In this document: positions 1 to 13,675 of the stretch, piece after piece | How the letters are laid out: every line of letters starts with the position of its first letter | Position numbering within the stretch: the first letter of the stretch is position 1 | The notes under the pieces: generated by a model | What the model was told of the DNA's origin: nothing | The model's input: the letters and a program-made list of their open reading frames with translations, nothing else | The model's database searches: none | Position numbers and translations under genes: made by a program | Assembly (NCBI RefSeq): GCF_047948215.1 | Contig: NC_134465.1 | Location: 16,202,022 to 16,266,021 of the forward strand | Direction: 5' to 3' | From: Lycorma delicatula | Taxonomy: Eukaryota > Arthropoda > Insecta > Hemiptera > Fulgoridae | Length of the DNA: 64,000 nt

Positions 1-3000
1 GTTGTTAAACTCTTTTATTAGTAATATTTTGTCGGCGTTAAAAAGATTTTTTGAACATTCTTTAGGAAAAATCAGATTTTTAAATCGCAAGTCTCTGTAT
101 GTAAATCTTTATACCGGCACGCACACAAAAGTACACTAAAGATAATAAGGGATTGCCTAATTCCATCCTTTCTCCTATTTCTTAGAAAAAAGGTTTGGTA
201 AAGCGTAAGGGATCAGAAGGTATTTTTCTTTACTGTATTATACAGAACGCCGAACAGATTGAAATCAAAAAAATATACTGAGATTGTAATTTGATATGGA
301 TGAAAAATTTCTGTATCCACCCCCGATGAAAAAGTCATAGAGTGAAAATCATAATTTTCTCTTTAAAAAAGACAATTAAGATTTTAAAAGAGGCAAAGTC
401 CTTGAATAAATGAAATCTTTATGGTTCTGTAGAATTATTTTTGGTGATATATCATTTAGTGTCCCTAAATGACCCTTCATAATAGTGAAATTAATAAAGC
501 TTATGAAAAAAAATGGATAACCTTTCTAATGACATTTGTCATTTTACTCTAGAGAATTTTATTAAGAAATCTACAGTTTTCTACTTACACTTCTTTTATA
601 GCACGTTTTACTTTCTCTTTCAATAGACGCTTTGAGGTAATTAACGTTCAAGTACCAACAATAATACGGGATTTATCGATAACAGATATTCTGCGAAACT
701 GTTTTTGAATCGGCTACCGTACACTTTAAGGTGAACATTTTTAAGACTTTACTCGACTCCACAACTAATCTCTTCAAAGACTGTCTCTTTAACATATTTG
801 AACAAATTAAAAAAAACATTTTTTTTTTGTTGTATAAATTAAACTTAAAAATCAGTAGTGTTTTCTTATTATAAGCTAATTTAACCGGCTTTTTGTAAAT
901 AATAATTACACTTTTAAAGAAATTAATGCAAGTCATTTATTCGTACACGTATATTTAAATGCGTATATTTTTTTGTTTAATAACGAATAGCTTTTAGTAA
1001 TTACTATTATCATTATCATTTTACATCAATATTATATAAAAATCACAATAAAATTTGCTTGAGGCACATTTATTTAACAGACATGTACAGTATAAAGCAC
1101 ATTAAGCTTACACAATTGTTATTCTAATTTAACATTAATTATATTTAATAAACGATAATATAACAACATAATGTATTGAATATTCTTCTGAATAAAGCGA
1201 TTTAGTACACATTATAAATTATTTTAAATCGTCTTAACGTTACTGAGCTAAGCGACTAATTAATGATAAAAAAATTGATTCCAACACTGCTATAGACTTA
1301 AGCGTTATATTCTGTGATTTTATTGTTTGTTAATTTAAAAATGAACTCACCGATTGCACTTACATTTGTAAAAGACAGTAAGGTGCTGGTTGTTTTAAAA
1401 TAACATGTAAACAGAATGTTGATAACAGGTTGTAGTAACAATAGAATTTATCGGTGATTACGAGTCGTAAAACACTTCTAGTCTACCAACAATTTCAAAA
1501 GTCTTGTTCATGTTAATATCGACTAAATATTAACTAAATTCAGTTTTGAGTATTTTTACGCAGTAAAACCTTTTTACGATTTAAAATTAAAACGACTTCT
1601 ATACTTTTGGTACTGATGACGTAGTTGTGAAGAAGTACAAAATAGTATATTTTTTTATAAATGTAGATTAATCTCGTTAAATCATAATTAGTAATATTTG
1701 GTTTGATGTGGATTTTTTATACGTTTGATGTATCGACCATAACCGTGGCAAAACTGAGGATACAACGTATACTTTCAAATTAAATCGACTATATTTGCGG
1801 CTTGTATGGCTTATTTAATGGATTCAAAACAAAAAATATAGTAACAAAATTATTTATCGAAGCTTAATTTATTTACGTTGTGAGAAATTAGGTTACGGTA
1901 CGATCGCTTCGATAAATATTTTGAAGAAAAAGAGAGTTAACTTTTATTTAGTTTGATAAATTTCTATTAGAAAGCTATTTTTCCTTAAAATAATAAATTT
2001 GCTAATATTATTCTAGAATGCTTTTCCTCTAGCCGATCGGCTTGCTTTCGAAGCTAATATTGTCTCTTGTGTACCGTACACTCTGCAATAATTACAACAA
2101 CAAAAATTGTTGTTTTATTAGAAGTGATTTTATCAGTTTGCGCAACAGCACGTGTTTTTGGAGCAGTTTTAAAATGAATTTATTGTAAAGTCATTATATA
2201 CTTTAAAATGGCAAGGTGCAAAGCTCATTTACTCTATAGTTTTTTGAATATGTAAATATCTATGCGCTTGAGTTACTGATGAAAACGTATACTATCAGAC
2301 CGTTCGATTTTGTAGCTACTCAAAAGAAACAGAACCGTCTTCTGCTTTTTCTTCGGCGGGTACGCGTGGGGCCCTCAAGAGACTTTTCCGAGGCCGGAAG
2401 GGATCTTCCGACCACCGAATATATTAAAATGGAAAAGCATCGCTAAAATAAAAATTTAAATCGTTACGATAATAATTACAATTATAAAAAATACTCAAAT
2501 ACGATTACAAAAACAATTATGATTAGAATGTTAATCGACATTAAATAATTTGGTATACACCCTATTTATATATATGAAAACTCCAGACAGAATTAAACAA
2601 AATAAAATTATTAAAATAAAATAAATTAAAAATTTATTAGAACTATTACCGCAATCCGAATAATTCAGTTATTCATGATAACAGAAGTTGAGTTATTTTT
2701 ATCTGTTATTGTTAAATATTAAATAATAATCTATTATAATTAATGTTCAGTTAATAGCAATAATTCAAACAAAATTATTCATCTCCATTATCTTGTTTAC
2801 CACACAGACTGATAAACATCACCCCCTCCACAAGTCTGCACGACAATTAATCTAAATATTCCTATACTAAATAAAATTTACATTAAAAACGTCTCTAAAA
2901 ATGTTAATAATTCTCATACGTACTCCGAAAAAAATTCCCACACGTACACTTATTGTTTGTTCCCTTTGACGTACTTTGACAAAACTCACACCAGAACCGT

Positions 3001-5433
3001 AAAACAAGAGCCGGTAATTCAGTACGAAAACGAGCGCCAAACAGAAACGCGACCGTTCATTAACAACTTTTAAACTCGATTCCTAGCGCAGAGTACTCGC
3101 TGCAGCTTATACGTTTATAGAAGGCGGCGATGTTAACTAACTGGAGTATAATGAAGCGTAGTTTTCGAAGAGGTAGAGTAGAAACTTTGATGCTAGAAAC
3201 TTTAGAGTAGAGATACTGATGTTTTGGAAAATTAACATGCCGATCCGGTAATGGATATTGATCGGTTCGTATTTAAAAATAAGTCCGCTCATAATTGCAG
3301 ACTAAGTGTGCTGTCGATCTAAAACAGAATTTTGTAGATATTTTGAAAATAGATTGTGACTGTACCTTTTAGTTAGGACTAATCAAAATGAAAGTTTTAT
3401 TCGTGCCGGCAGTGTCAGTTATTTAGAATAGATGCGTTTGCCGGTCAAAGATTCTATTTGCTTCGCGAGTTGTAAATATTCTTTAGGCTAAAGCATTCTC
3501 ACAACGCATAATCGCTACCCGATTTAAAAGAGTAGAGAGATTTCTCAACGTAACAGTAAAACATCACGTGACCTGTGACGCTGTGTTTTATGCCGCCGTA
3601 AAGCAGCCGTCATATACACGTGATGAGTACTTCTGAGTCGAATAACTCGACTACCGTCGACAGCGAGATAACATCGTGAAAATTAAAATTTACGTAACGA
3701 CTAAAAGTTCTCGATTAAAATTTACTGCGTTCATAGGTTCCCTAGACGGTTGACAAAAAGCGGCTTTGCTTATGTCGACTGACTTTTCAGATGGAAAACA
3801 TTTTTGGTTATTATTAAATGCGATCGACAGTTTTTGAATTAATACGAATAATATTTGTCTCCGAAGACGAAGAGTTATTGGCGGTTCAAGTATACAACGG
3901 TGATTAATTTTTTAAAGTAGCTTCTAAAAATTTATAGACAGATTCAAGAAATGCGAATGAAAGAATATAAATTGGCGAGTACATCCGGGAGTATAATTAA
4001 TTGTAATACTGCAGACATAAAATAACCGCTTATATTATACTTGTCAGCCGCTTTTTCCGTTAATATCTTATCGTTGACGAGTCTATATAACCGTAAAAAC
4101 CAGGTTTACGAGTATATCGCGATTTTATTAATTCTGTGTTTTTTAACTTTGAAAAACATTTTTTTTAAATTTAACTTTCAGATCACCAGCGTTTAAAACC
4201 GTTAGGTTTTATAACATCGATTACACAGTTACTTGAATTTGAACTCGATCCAAGATTATTACAGAAAACAGTTTTAATCGCTAACCTAGCCGGCAGGTTA
4301 GCGATTATCGCACAATGTTGTCGGTATATCTCAATCGCTTGTCCAATTCTATTTTACACTTTATATTTTTGCGATGAGCAAGTCATATCGATATTAATAG
4401 TAAATACATCGTATCGTTTACGCCGTTAATAAATAAATATATTTATGAAATTATACGATCGAGCTTGGAGATGTAATGGTTGGCTTTTCTTGAGACGATT
4501 ATACTTTTATACTCTTTCCAAAAATATTTTATAATTTTATTTTTAAAAAAACCTTTTGCAGAACTGTTTTACCTAGAAATTAAAACTTTGCGATTCAGAT
4601 CCGATCCCTTGAAAAATGTAAGGAAGTTGAAAAACAGAATTCTATAAAAATACGTAACTTTTAAAAGCGATATGAAATGACCTCTTTTATTTAATTTGTA
4701 CATTAAGGTCGCACATCTAGCAGTTATTTAAAATTAATAGCAGTTTTCAAAATTTTATAAACATGTATTCTACCCGTATCATAATTACTCGTCGGTTTTA
4801 AAATTATGAAATTCATTTTCACGTTATCAATAGTTAAAAAAAAAAATTGTCCAATTAATGAGGGTAAAATTTTTATTGTAATTTTTTTCTTTTTCTTTAA
4901 TTTTGCAATCGTAATCTTAATCACCCAACTTTTTGGAGAAAAGTATTTTGTATTCTATAAATTTCTTCACGAGAACGATCCACCTAGCTCAGTAATGCCT
5001 TTTCAAAATATAAATTGCTCTACTTTTTTAGTATACAGGTCGGCCAGACGTACACAAACGTGCATCCTCACGCTTTTGATAATATTTCTAGTTACATTTA
5101 TATAATATTTTTGTTAAAACATATACATCTTAATATCGTAAAACGTAAAATACATATACATCATAAAATAATAATATACATAGCTCACATATTCACGTAC
5201 GTACACAAATACTAATATGAATTGTCAGCCGAGTAAAAAAGAAGCAGCCTGATACAAGGTGGAGCAGAATGCCAATAATAATTAGCAAACGATTTACAGG
5301 GTCTGTGTTTCTTTTGTGTTACGCATTGTGGCGAACTGACACTGTGTATCGTATCTTCACTAACCTTACGACAGTAACAAATTATATTTATTTATACAAA
5401 TTGTATTTGTTGAAACGTGTTAAAGCTTTTACC

Positions 5434-5477
<44 letters not shown>
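5434..5477. repeat. (TAA)n microsatellite
   Basis: About fourteen uninterrupted TAA units. The poly-Ile run in the overlapping open frame is only a translation of this repeat. Confidence 0.95.
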
Positions 5478-5990
5478 TAATATTACTATATTAAAATACG
5501 TATTTATAAAACATCTCTTTATTACCTTATCAAATAACGATTAATTAGTTAATCTGTGGTTTACATAGATAAGTCTTAAAATTAGTCTATTCTTAAAAAT
5601 TATTACATTAAGTTATTTTAATACCATCATTATTTTGATAGCGAGTTACTTTAATCTTTAACAAATCATCATTATATAACACTTGGATATTTTACACACA
5701 TATAATTATTTTAAAGACTATTACGACATATTTTATAATTTTCTACTTATCTTTCCGATTAAACGTGAATCTAATAAAGTATATAATATATAAATTGAGC
5801 CGATCACGCTAGTCATGAATTTTTAGAATAAGTATAAGTAAGATCGCGGTAAAGAATGTAACGGTATCGGGTGGATAATTTGTCACATTTCGGAGTCGTG
5901 TATTATCGAAAGTAATCGTGGCATTAAGGAAGACAATCCGTAATAGCTTTGCGATCGGAGATTTTATATGTCTGTAGCTAACGATACCGT

Positions 5991-6051
5991 GTCTGCCTTC
6001 TCGATCGTAATCAGTCTGCCTTCTCGATGTCTGTATCTCGATCGTAATCAG
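5991..6051. repeat. Local interleaved direct repeats
   Basis: GTCTGCCTTCTCGAT occurs at 5991 and again at 6014 (23-bp spacing). TCGATCGTAATCAG occurs at 6001 and 6038. The pattern suggests a recent slippage duplication with one unit partly rearranged. Confidence 0.85.
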
Positions 6052-8554
6052 GAGTGACATTTTTCATGTTTTATGTAACATTCATCTCTTCATTATAAAT
6101 ATAATATTTTTGGGTGAGCCTAACGGACATTAATGTAAACCGACAAGTGAAAAATAATGAACGTTTAAAAAAAATATGAGAAATAATTTTATTTTTAATT
6201 CGGATTATTTAAAAAAAATTTAACCGTATTTTTAATGAATCGGCAGGAAAAATTTTTTAAACGGTTTTTTTAGCACAGATTGCATATTAATAGTTAACAT
6301 TTTAAATTTTATAAATACTAGTCTGCACGATTCGTACTTATGCGTGCCAAACAACGATCGACTCCCCTTTTTACATCTTGAAAGCTCTTCTGCTTTTTCG
6401 AGGGAACCCTAAGAGACAATATTACGCTTCAGATAGGAATATAGATATGCGCGATAAATATTTAATATCGTTAAGATGCTTCGTAGCAAAAAATGCGATT
6501 AGCATTTGCGCAAGCGACTGGCTTCGTGATAATATCGAGGGTCTTTAAATGTTCATTGTATCTTTGTTTGAAGCCGTGTCCTGTCGATCTTTGTGTAACA
6601 CTGTACGGTTCAGTTCAAGGGCGTTGTAAGTGTTCTTACAACTTTGAAAAAGCCGCATGTAATCCAAATATTTGAAATTTATGACTTTCCAAGCGTTAAT
6701 TTACGGTTGTGTTAACGCGGTGTATTTTTTTGTTTTCTGAAGCTAAGTTTTATTGCTATTTATTACGAGTGCAAGGTATTTTATAACGTTTAATTATTTT
6801 TCATCTTCAGGCGACAGGAATACGTTGATAGTCAGTGGATTGTACGGTTATTATTGGGGTGAGTTTGTTTGAGGTGGTAAATGAGAATTTCTGTATTTGT
6901 CGGCTCCTGTATCTGTTTTTTTAAAGTGAGTTTTTTTCGATCGCCGTTTGCGGTGATTAGGTCGATAGAATTTATTTGTTTTGTTTGTATTCAACCCCAG
7001 AGTAGTTTAATTTTAAACAAAATACACCGCTAATTGTGAAATACACGTACAACGATGTAGTAAATAAAGAACATTGGTTCCAACACGATTTTTGATCGCC
7101 TGAACGTATGACAGACTAACTTAAAAACCTCCTGGAAATAAGACCGGTACAAGAACAGCAGTACGGGTTACGGAAGATGACTGCTTTATGAAACAACCGA
7201 TAGCTAAAAACGTTTTGGAATAAGTTTCAAAACTTACGCTTATTAAATTCGGTTCGATTCGCTATTAAATTCGGGGGGCGTTTAAAAAGTATAAATTTAT
7301 ATAAGTATAATTTTTGTCGCCATCCATTAACCGTTGTCTTATAGATACATAGAAATAATATCGACTGCTGTGGCCGACCTTATTTATGTAACAAAACAAA
7401 AAAGTTTATAATAGATGCCTTTTATTGAAAGTAAAAAATCAAAATTGTTTGAAATTCAAATCGGATATCGAATAAGATTACTGCCGTTTTAGAGTTCATT
7501 ACCGATATTTGCTCTCAGACTGCAGCACCGCTCCACTAGCTGACCGTAACCGATAGAAATTTAAATATTTTACTTACGTTTAGCCTGTTCAACTGTATCG
7601 TTTCACAGCTGACGTCAAAATTCGTTAATGCAAAATTATAATATTGCAAAAGTTGTGCTTATCAGTCGGTAACCGTTAGATGACCTGAAGATGAAATTGT
7701 ACGATTTTAGTTTGACCTGACGTTAGACCGGAAGGGATTAAGTACTGTAACTGGAAATTCTGTTGTCGAGATACGGTTAGCGACTGAAAATTGCGTAACC
7801 GTTCTTAAGAAAACTTGAGCTTTTCGTGCCAAGTGTATTAAAGAAGTGATTTTTATCGAGAGTAATGTATCGTCACACGTTAGCGCGCCAAGCCGATTGA
7901 AACGAAATCGAATTGAGGTTTACGTGTTACCTTTACTACTTTTACAGCAAGAATTAACTGTACAGTATCATTCTTAAAAAAAGCAGGATCACTGGAGTCT
8001 CTTGTAATCCATTCGGTTATATGCACTTAACAGTCCATTATGTGTAACATATAACATACACATATCTGCTATATAGGGGAAATTTTTATAGTATAGTATT
8101 AATAAAAATAGATATTTTTATCAAATATTCTAAATAAGAACAACATTCATCTTTAGCGACAAATTATTGAGGTTCTATAAATAACAACATTCTTGTTGGT
8201 GTACAAGGAAATTATATATTTATTTTATCAGTGTTAATAAACGAACCGCCTAATAGAGTAATACAATAGAACACATCGACTGAGAACCATCTCTGTCAAT
8301 CCTTACATCATTTTAAGTCATAATTTTTAATTATAAGTTAAATATTTCATTAACATGATAATACGTCTCATTACCTACAGGTTTACCTATGATTTCTGCA
8401 TATGATCGAAGACTCAATGAGTGAATTTTATTGTCTTAATCGTAGTCTTCATAATTGTTAACCTAACATGTTGGAAATTTCTCTTAAGTACAGACTTGAA
8501 TAAATTATACTGTTTTTTAATCATTATTGCTTACAATCGAAATTACAGTGGTCT

Positions 8555-8656
8555 CTGGATATACGTATGTATATCCAGTGCACTCAGATACACTGAGTAC
8601 GTATGTACACAAGATATCCAGAGTACACTGGGTACATACGTATCCAGTGTACTCTG
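8555..8656. repeat. Cluster of perfect hairpins
   Basis: CTGGATATAC (8555-8564) is followed after GTAT by its reverse complement (8569-8578). CAGAGTACACTGG (8619-8631) is followed after 12 bases by its perfect reverse complement (8644-8656). ACTCA/TGAGT pairs lie between them. The same words (GGATAT, ACACTG, TACGTA) recur throughout, so the block probably grew by palindromic duplication. Confidence 0.9.
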
Positions 8657-9440
8657 TATATATAAATTATGTCTATAATTTTTTCATGAAAATCTAATTT
8701 TTTCTACTAGAAAAAGTTTTTTTATTAGGAAATCTAACTTCCCTTTAAATGTAAAATCCCTTTGATATTTTAAAAATGTTAATTTTATGCTATTTCCAGA
8801 ATTATATATAAAAACTTTCATGCCTAAACGAGGTCAACCTTATTTACAGTTAGTTTCATGATTGTTTTGTCCATTCGGTTCAAAATAAAGATTAAATCAA
8901 AACATTCTTATTTTTTTTAACCGTTCAGTAATTCCATCGACTTTGCTCACATCAACCGGTAGAAAATGAATGCGGCTATGTTGTTTCTATCTCTTGTACA
9001 AAGCATAATATTAAAGAAAAATATAATATTAAAACAAAGCATAAAGCGCTAGTTACCACAGAATCTGTCATCTGACAGTGAAGCTATTCCATTTTTTGAA
9101 AGTCTCATTGAAGGAAGAGCGACAACAAATTTGGAATCGCATGCAAATGTTATATAAAAAGGCTATTTAAAACTCCTAGGAGAAATGCTTGAAAATTCTA
9201 CTATTTACAGACGAAAATAAGGAAGTAGAAAATGAGAAATTATGAAGTATAATGCAAATAGTTTTTTAACTTGGATCTGTTAAATATGTATATTTATTTT
9301 TATTAATGAAATTTATTACTCATAAATACTGTATGTTTAATATACTTTATGATATTTATCCTGAGGATTGTTCCCATTATGTAGTTTTTAAAAAAGGACA
9401 TTTAATCTTACGATATGAAATTAGTATTTGGTTTAGTATC
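8657..9440. other. AT-rich spacer, no gene recognised
   Basis: No supported coding sequence. It ends in an A-rich purine tract (about 9450-9490) that abuts the truncated LINE copy downstream. CpG content falls in this stretch and stays low to about 27 kb. Confidence 0.6.
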
Positions 9441-9484
9441 CGATTTCAGAAGAAAAAAAAAGAAAAAAGAAAAAAAAGAAAGAA

Positions 9485-11845
9485 AATGAAAATTTAATAG
9501 TAGTTGGAGATTGGAATGCAAGCATTGGAAAAGGAAAGGTAGGAAATATTGTGGGTGAATATGGGATGGGCAAAAGGAATGAAAGCTTATAGCCAACTTA
9601 TAGAGTTTTGCACGAAGTATAATTTATTAACTGCCAACACCCAGTTTAAAAATCATAGTAGAAGAATATACACTTGGAAAAAGCTAGGTAATACTGCATG
9701 GTATCTATATCATGGTTAAGTAAAGATTTAGAAATCAGCTCATCGACTGCAAAGCTTACCCTAGAACAGACATTGATAGTGACCATAATTTAGTGATAAT
9801 GAAATGTAGATTGGTATTTAAAAACCTAAAGAAAAGGTGTCAGATGAATCTGTGAAATTTAGAAAGGCGTGACGAAGAGGAGGTAAAGAAGATTTTTGAG
9901 TACATTGCAAGATGTCTGACTAATAAAAGATAAGGTAGAAAATATAGAAGAAGAATGGGAGAATGTTAAAAAGGAAATTCTTAAATCAGCAGAACGAACT
10001 TAGGTGGAACAAAGAGAACTGGTAGAAAACCTTGAATATCAGAGGATATATTGCAGCTGGTGGATGAATGTAAAAATATAAGAATGCTAGTGATGAAGAA
10101 AGTCAAAGGAACTATTGACAATTAAGAAATACTGTAAACAGGGAGTGCAAATTAGTGAAAGAAGAGTGGATTAAAGAAAAGTGTTCAGAAGTGGAAAGAG
10201 AAATGATCATTGGTAAAATAGACAGAGCATAAAGGAAAGTTAGGGAAAATTTTTTGGTACATAAATTAAAATCTAATATGTTAAACGAAGATGGTACACC
10301 GATTTATAATACGAAAGGAAAGATTGACAGGTGGGTGGAATATATTGAAGAGTTATATGGAGGAAATGAATTAGAAACAGGTGTTATAGAGGAAGAAGAG
10401 GAAGTTGAAGTGGATGAAAAGGGAGATACAATTCTGAGATCAATCAATAGATCATTAAGGAATTTGAATGGGAAAAGGCTCCTGGAATAGACAGGATACC
10501 TGCAGAATTACTGTGCAGTGCACATGAGGAAGCGATAGATAGACTATACAAACTGATGTGTAATATTTACAAAAACGGGGAAGTTCCATCAGACTTCAAA
10601 AAAAGTGTTATTGTTGTAATATCAAGAAAGCAGGGGCAGATAAATGTGAAGAATAGAGAACAATTAGCTTAAGTATTCATGCATCAAAAATCTTAACTAG
10701 AATTATGGGCAGAAGAATTGAGAGGAGAGTAGAAGAAGTGTTAGGAGAAAACCAGTTTGGTTTCATGAAAAGTGTAGTGACAAGGGAAGCAATTTCAGCA
10801 CTCAGATTGATAGTATAAGGAAGATTAAAGGATAACAAACCAACATGCTCGGGAGTTATAGACTCTAGAAAAGGCATTCAGTAACGTAGACTAATAAAAT
10901 GTTCAGCATTTTAAAAAAAATTAGGGATCAAGTAAATAGATAGAAGAACAATTGCTAACATTTATTGGAGCCAAACAGCAACACTAATAATTGAAGTACA
11001 TAAGAAAAAAGAAAACTCTTTTCTTATGGCAGGTGCCATAAGATAAGAGTTCGACAAGGATATTCCTTAACCTTGTTACTTTTTAATCTTTACCATAGAA
11101 CTAGCAGTTAATGATGTTAAAAAACAGTTTAGATCCGGAGTAACAGTACAGGGTGAAAAGATAAATATGCTTCGATTTGCTGATGATATAGTAATTGTAA
11201 CTGAGAGTAAAAAAGATTTAGAAGAAACAATGAATGACATGGATGAAGTCCTACACAAGAACTTCTGCATGAAAATAAACAAGAACAAAATGAAAGTAAT
11301 GAAATGAAGTAGAAATAACATAGATGGACCACCAAATATGAAAATAGGAAGAGAAAAGATTACGGTTGTAGAAGAATTTTGTTATTTGGGAAGCAGAACT
11401 ACTAAAGATGGACAAAGCAGAAGCGATATAAAATTCTGAATAGCACAAGTGAAACGAGCTTTCAATCAAAAATATAATTTGCTTACATCAAAGATTAAGT
11501 TAAATGTCAGGGAAACATTTTTGAAAGTACATATTTGGAGCGTAACATTATATGAAAGTGAAACTTGAACGATTGGAGTGCCTGAGAAGAAAAGATTAGA
11601 AGCTTTTGTATTGTGGTGCTACAGGAGAAAGTAAAAAATCAGATGGGTAGGAAAAGTGACAAATGAAGAGGTGTTGCGGGAAATTGATGAAGAAGCATTT
11701 GGAAAAATATAGTTAAAAGAAGAGGCAAACTTATAGGCCACATGTTAAGGCATCTTGGAATATTCGCTTTAATATTAGATGGACAGGTAGAAGTTAATCT
11801 TTGAGAGCTGCATCAAACCAGTCAAATGACTGAAGAAAAACCCTC
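9485..11845 (+). mobile_element. Degraded non-LTR retrotransposon (LINE copy 1)
   Basis: Remnant of an endonuclease/reverse-transcriptase ORF2 on the plus strand, 5'-truncated inside the endonuclease domain. It opens with [13 protein letters not shown] and continues with the endonuclease SDHNLV-like region near 9780. The catalytic RT motif LRFADDIVIV is near 11167, followed by EEFCYLGSRTTKDGQSRSDI and KKRLEAF. The 3' end (about 11805-11840) is the conserved tail GCATCAAACCAGTCAAATGA followed by CTGAAGA and A's. Many stops and frameshifts are present, and relative to the copies at 31.3 and 57.7 kb a piece just before the tail is deleted. Clade is uncertain (RTE/CR1-like by motif style). Inactive. 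Confidence 0.85.
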
Positions 11846-11879
11846 TGAATTAATTTACACGGATATCTAAATATAAGAA

Positions 11880-12230
11880 CCTACAAGATTTTCTCACTTA
11901 TATGTCTTTCTTCCTTTTCATTTTAAGACTTTTTCATTTTGTATTTTAGTAATCCACTTAATTTTCACCATCCTCTGGTGACACTGTATTTTTTCTTCTA
12001 CTTTCCACTTTAGTCTACACGTTTCACTACTCCAAAGTGTTACATGCAACATAATTTCAAAATTTTATATATTTTTTTTTTTTTTTATTTTGTATAAAGT
12101 TCTCCTTGTTTGTGCCAATCTGCTTTTGATATCTGCATTAATTCTCATCTATCCTTTTCCTATGTAATTTTACAACTTAAATTATACAATTCTACAACAA
12201 TTGGTATATAGTGTTCCTTTTTCTTAATAT
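11880..12230 (-). mobile_element. Old LINE fragment, tail-to-tail with copy 1
   Basis: Minus-strand translation gives ADIKSRLAQTRRTLYK, then LHVTLWSSETCRLKWKVEEK and KIKWITKIQNEKV. These match in order the post-RT region of copies at 11.4 and 31.7 kb (DIKCRIAQAKRAF, SVALYGSETWTI, KIRWVDKVTNEEV). It is an older, more diverged relative in the opposite orientation. Heavily decayed; no usable frame. Confidence 0.7.
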
Positions 12231-12633
12231 TTATGTTTTCTTGGTTCATAAAAACCAGATCTCAACATACTTGAACTATATAAAATTAACAAAACACAAA
12301 AATGACATCTTGGTTAAATAAAAAAAAGGTTAGATTAAATATATTAATAGACTGATAATAAAGAGGTTAAATGACATTTCTAATGTTGGCCCGTTAACAA
12401 CCTACCGCAAGTAATTCAATTGTAGAAGGAATTACATATAATTACCTCTGGAAATTACTTTTAACAGTTTATGTATAATTTGTTTGATGTGCCTAAAAAT
12501 TAATATTACTGTATTAATATCTAAATGTTCTATTAATTTTTTTTATATTATTCTATTAGGTATTTGTTTTTGTAAGTGGCAATAATTGATGTAATAGAGT
12601 ATATACTATTAATTATTTAAATATGTGTTTTGT

Positions 12634-12733
12634 CACTGTCACTAAAAATGATAATATAAGTAAACTTTACATAAATAAACTAACATTTATAGCATACGTG
12701 GGTAAGGCAATTATTATCCGCAATTTAGTTATA
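12634..12733 (+). repeat. Left terminal inverted repeat of mariner
   Basis: Pairs with 13576-13675; the first 58 bases differ at only one position (base 7). Confidence 0.92.
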
Positions 12734-12879
12734 TTTTTGTTTATGTTTGTAGTACTGTTGCGTAGATGACGTATACGTGGTTAAATTGTTATGCTGTCTG
12801 TGCGGGTTTGATGCTGCTAGGTTAGTTCCATTATTGGTACCCTGTCGTTAATCGAGGCTGTTCCGCTTTCTGTTTCCAC

Positions 12880-13520
12880 CAAAGAAGAGCAACGTTCGGC
12901 GATCAGTTTTTTGTGGTCGGAAGGTGTATCAGGGGCCGAAATTCATCGAAGACTTTCGGTACAGTACGGGAACAGTGTGTTGCCGCAACGGAGTGTCTAC
13001 GAACGGATTGACCGTTTACCGCGACAGACTAGTAACTATCGATGAAGTGGCACATCGTCTGCAAATCAGTCACGGTTCTGCCTACGAAATCATCCACAAC
13101 AGACTTTGGTTTCATAAAAACATACGTGCTTGGACATCTGCCAAAAACATTTGGATCGCTACGGTAACGAACGGGACATCTTGTTAGAAAGAATCATCAC
13201 TGGTGACGAAACATGGATCGATCATTACGAGCCGGAGAGTAAACGACAATGCCCGTCCACATACTGCTGTCCACACTGCTAAAACGCTCCAGAAACTCAA
13301 CTTTGAAGTACTGCCTCATCCTCCGTATAGTCCTGATCTTGCCCCTTCTGACTACTACTTGTTTGGTAAGCTCAAAATGGCATTAAGTGGCCGTCGATTT
13401 ACCTCGGACGAAACCGTGAAAGAAATTGTGCATTCCTGGTTCAGGCTCAACCGAAAACCTTCTTTATGAGTGCATCAGGAAGCTTGTAACGATGGACCAA
13501 GTGCGTTGAAATGCAAGGGG
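12880..13520 (+). pseudogene. Broken mariner transposase
   Basis: Pieces of a D,D(34)D mariner transposase in several frames. The N-terminal helix-turn-helix part reads EEQRSAISFLWSEGVSGAEI, and the second HTH part reads IDEVAHRLQISHGSAYEIIH. The first catalytic Asp is in ITGDETW (near 13205), the second in NDNARPHT (near 13245), and the third in YSPDLAPSDYYLF (near 13325). About 80-90 residues normally separating the first two motifs are missing. The join falls in CGACAAT (13244-13250), which fits the expected codons on both sides. A second deletion and frameshift follow FHKNIRAW near 13125. Family membership is clear; the protein cannot work. Confidence 0.88.
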
Positions 13521-13575
13521 ACTATGTTGAAAAATGATGTACATGTAAGTTTCCTATTTGTATTGCAATAAAATT

Positions 13576-13675
13576 TATAACTACATTGCGAATAATAATT
13601 GACTTACCTTAGTATACTATAAATGTTAGTTTATTTATGTAAAGTTTACTTATATTATCATTTTTAGTTACAGTG
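13576..13675 (-). repeat. Right terminal inverted repeat of mariner
   Basis: Reverse complement of the left repeat with about eight mismatches, most of them in the inner 40 bases. Confidence 0.92.

Larger units (their letters stand above)
1..8520. other. Non-coding stretch, no gene recognised
   Basis: AT-rich DNA lying beyond the last visible synaptotagmin exon. Open frames here are short (under about 100 codons), biased to Phe, Ile, Lys and Asn, and lack splice-linked partners or known motifs. CpG is fairly common: 3001-3060 alone holds seven. The only structures I see are a TAA microsatellite near 5434 and a small local duplication near 5991. It could be intergenic or the intron of an unrecognised gene. 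Confidence 0.6.
12634..13675 (+). mobile_element. Deleted mariner (Tc1/mariner) DNA transposon with 100-bp inverted repeats
   Basis: Terminal inverted repeats run 12634-12733 and 13576-13675, both starting CACTGT and differing at about eight of 100 positions by eye. They enclose a broken mariner transposase. TIRs of this length exceed the roughly 30 bp typical of classic mariners. The right flank begins with TA, the expected mariner target, but the left flank reads GT, so an intact TA duplication is not visible. The element keeps more CpG than its surroundings, which fits a relatively late arrival in a CpG-poor region. Not autonomous. Confidence 0.9.
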
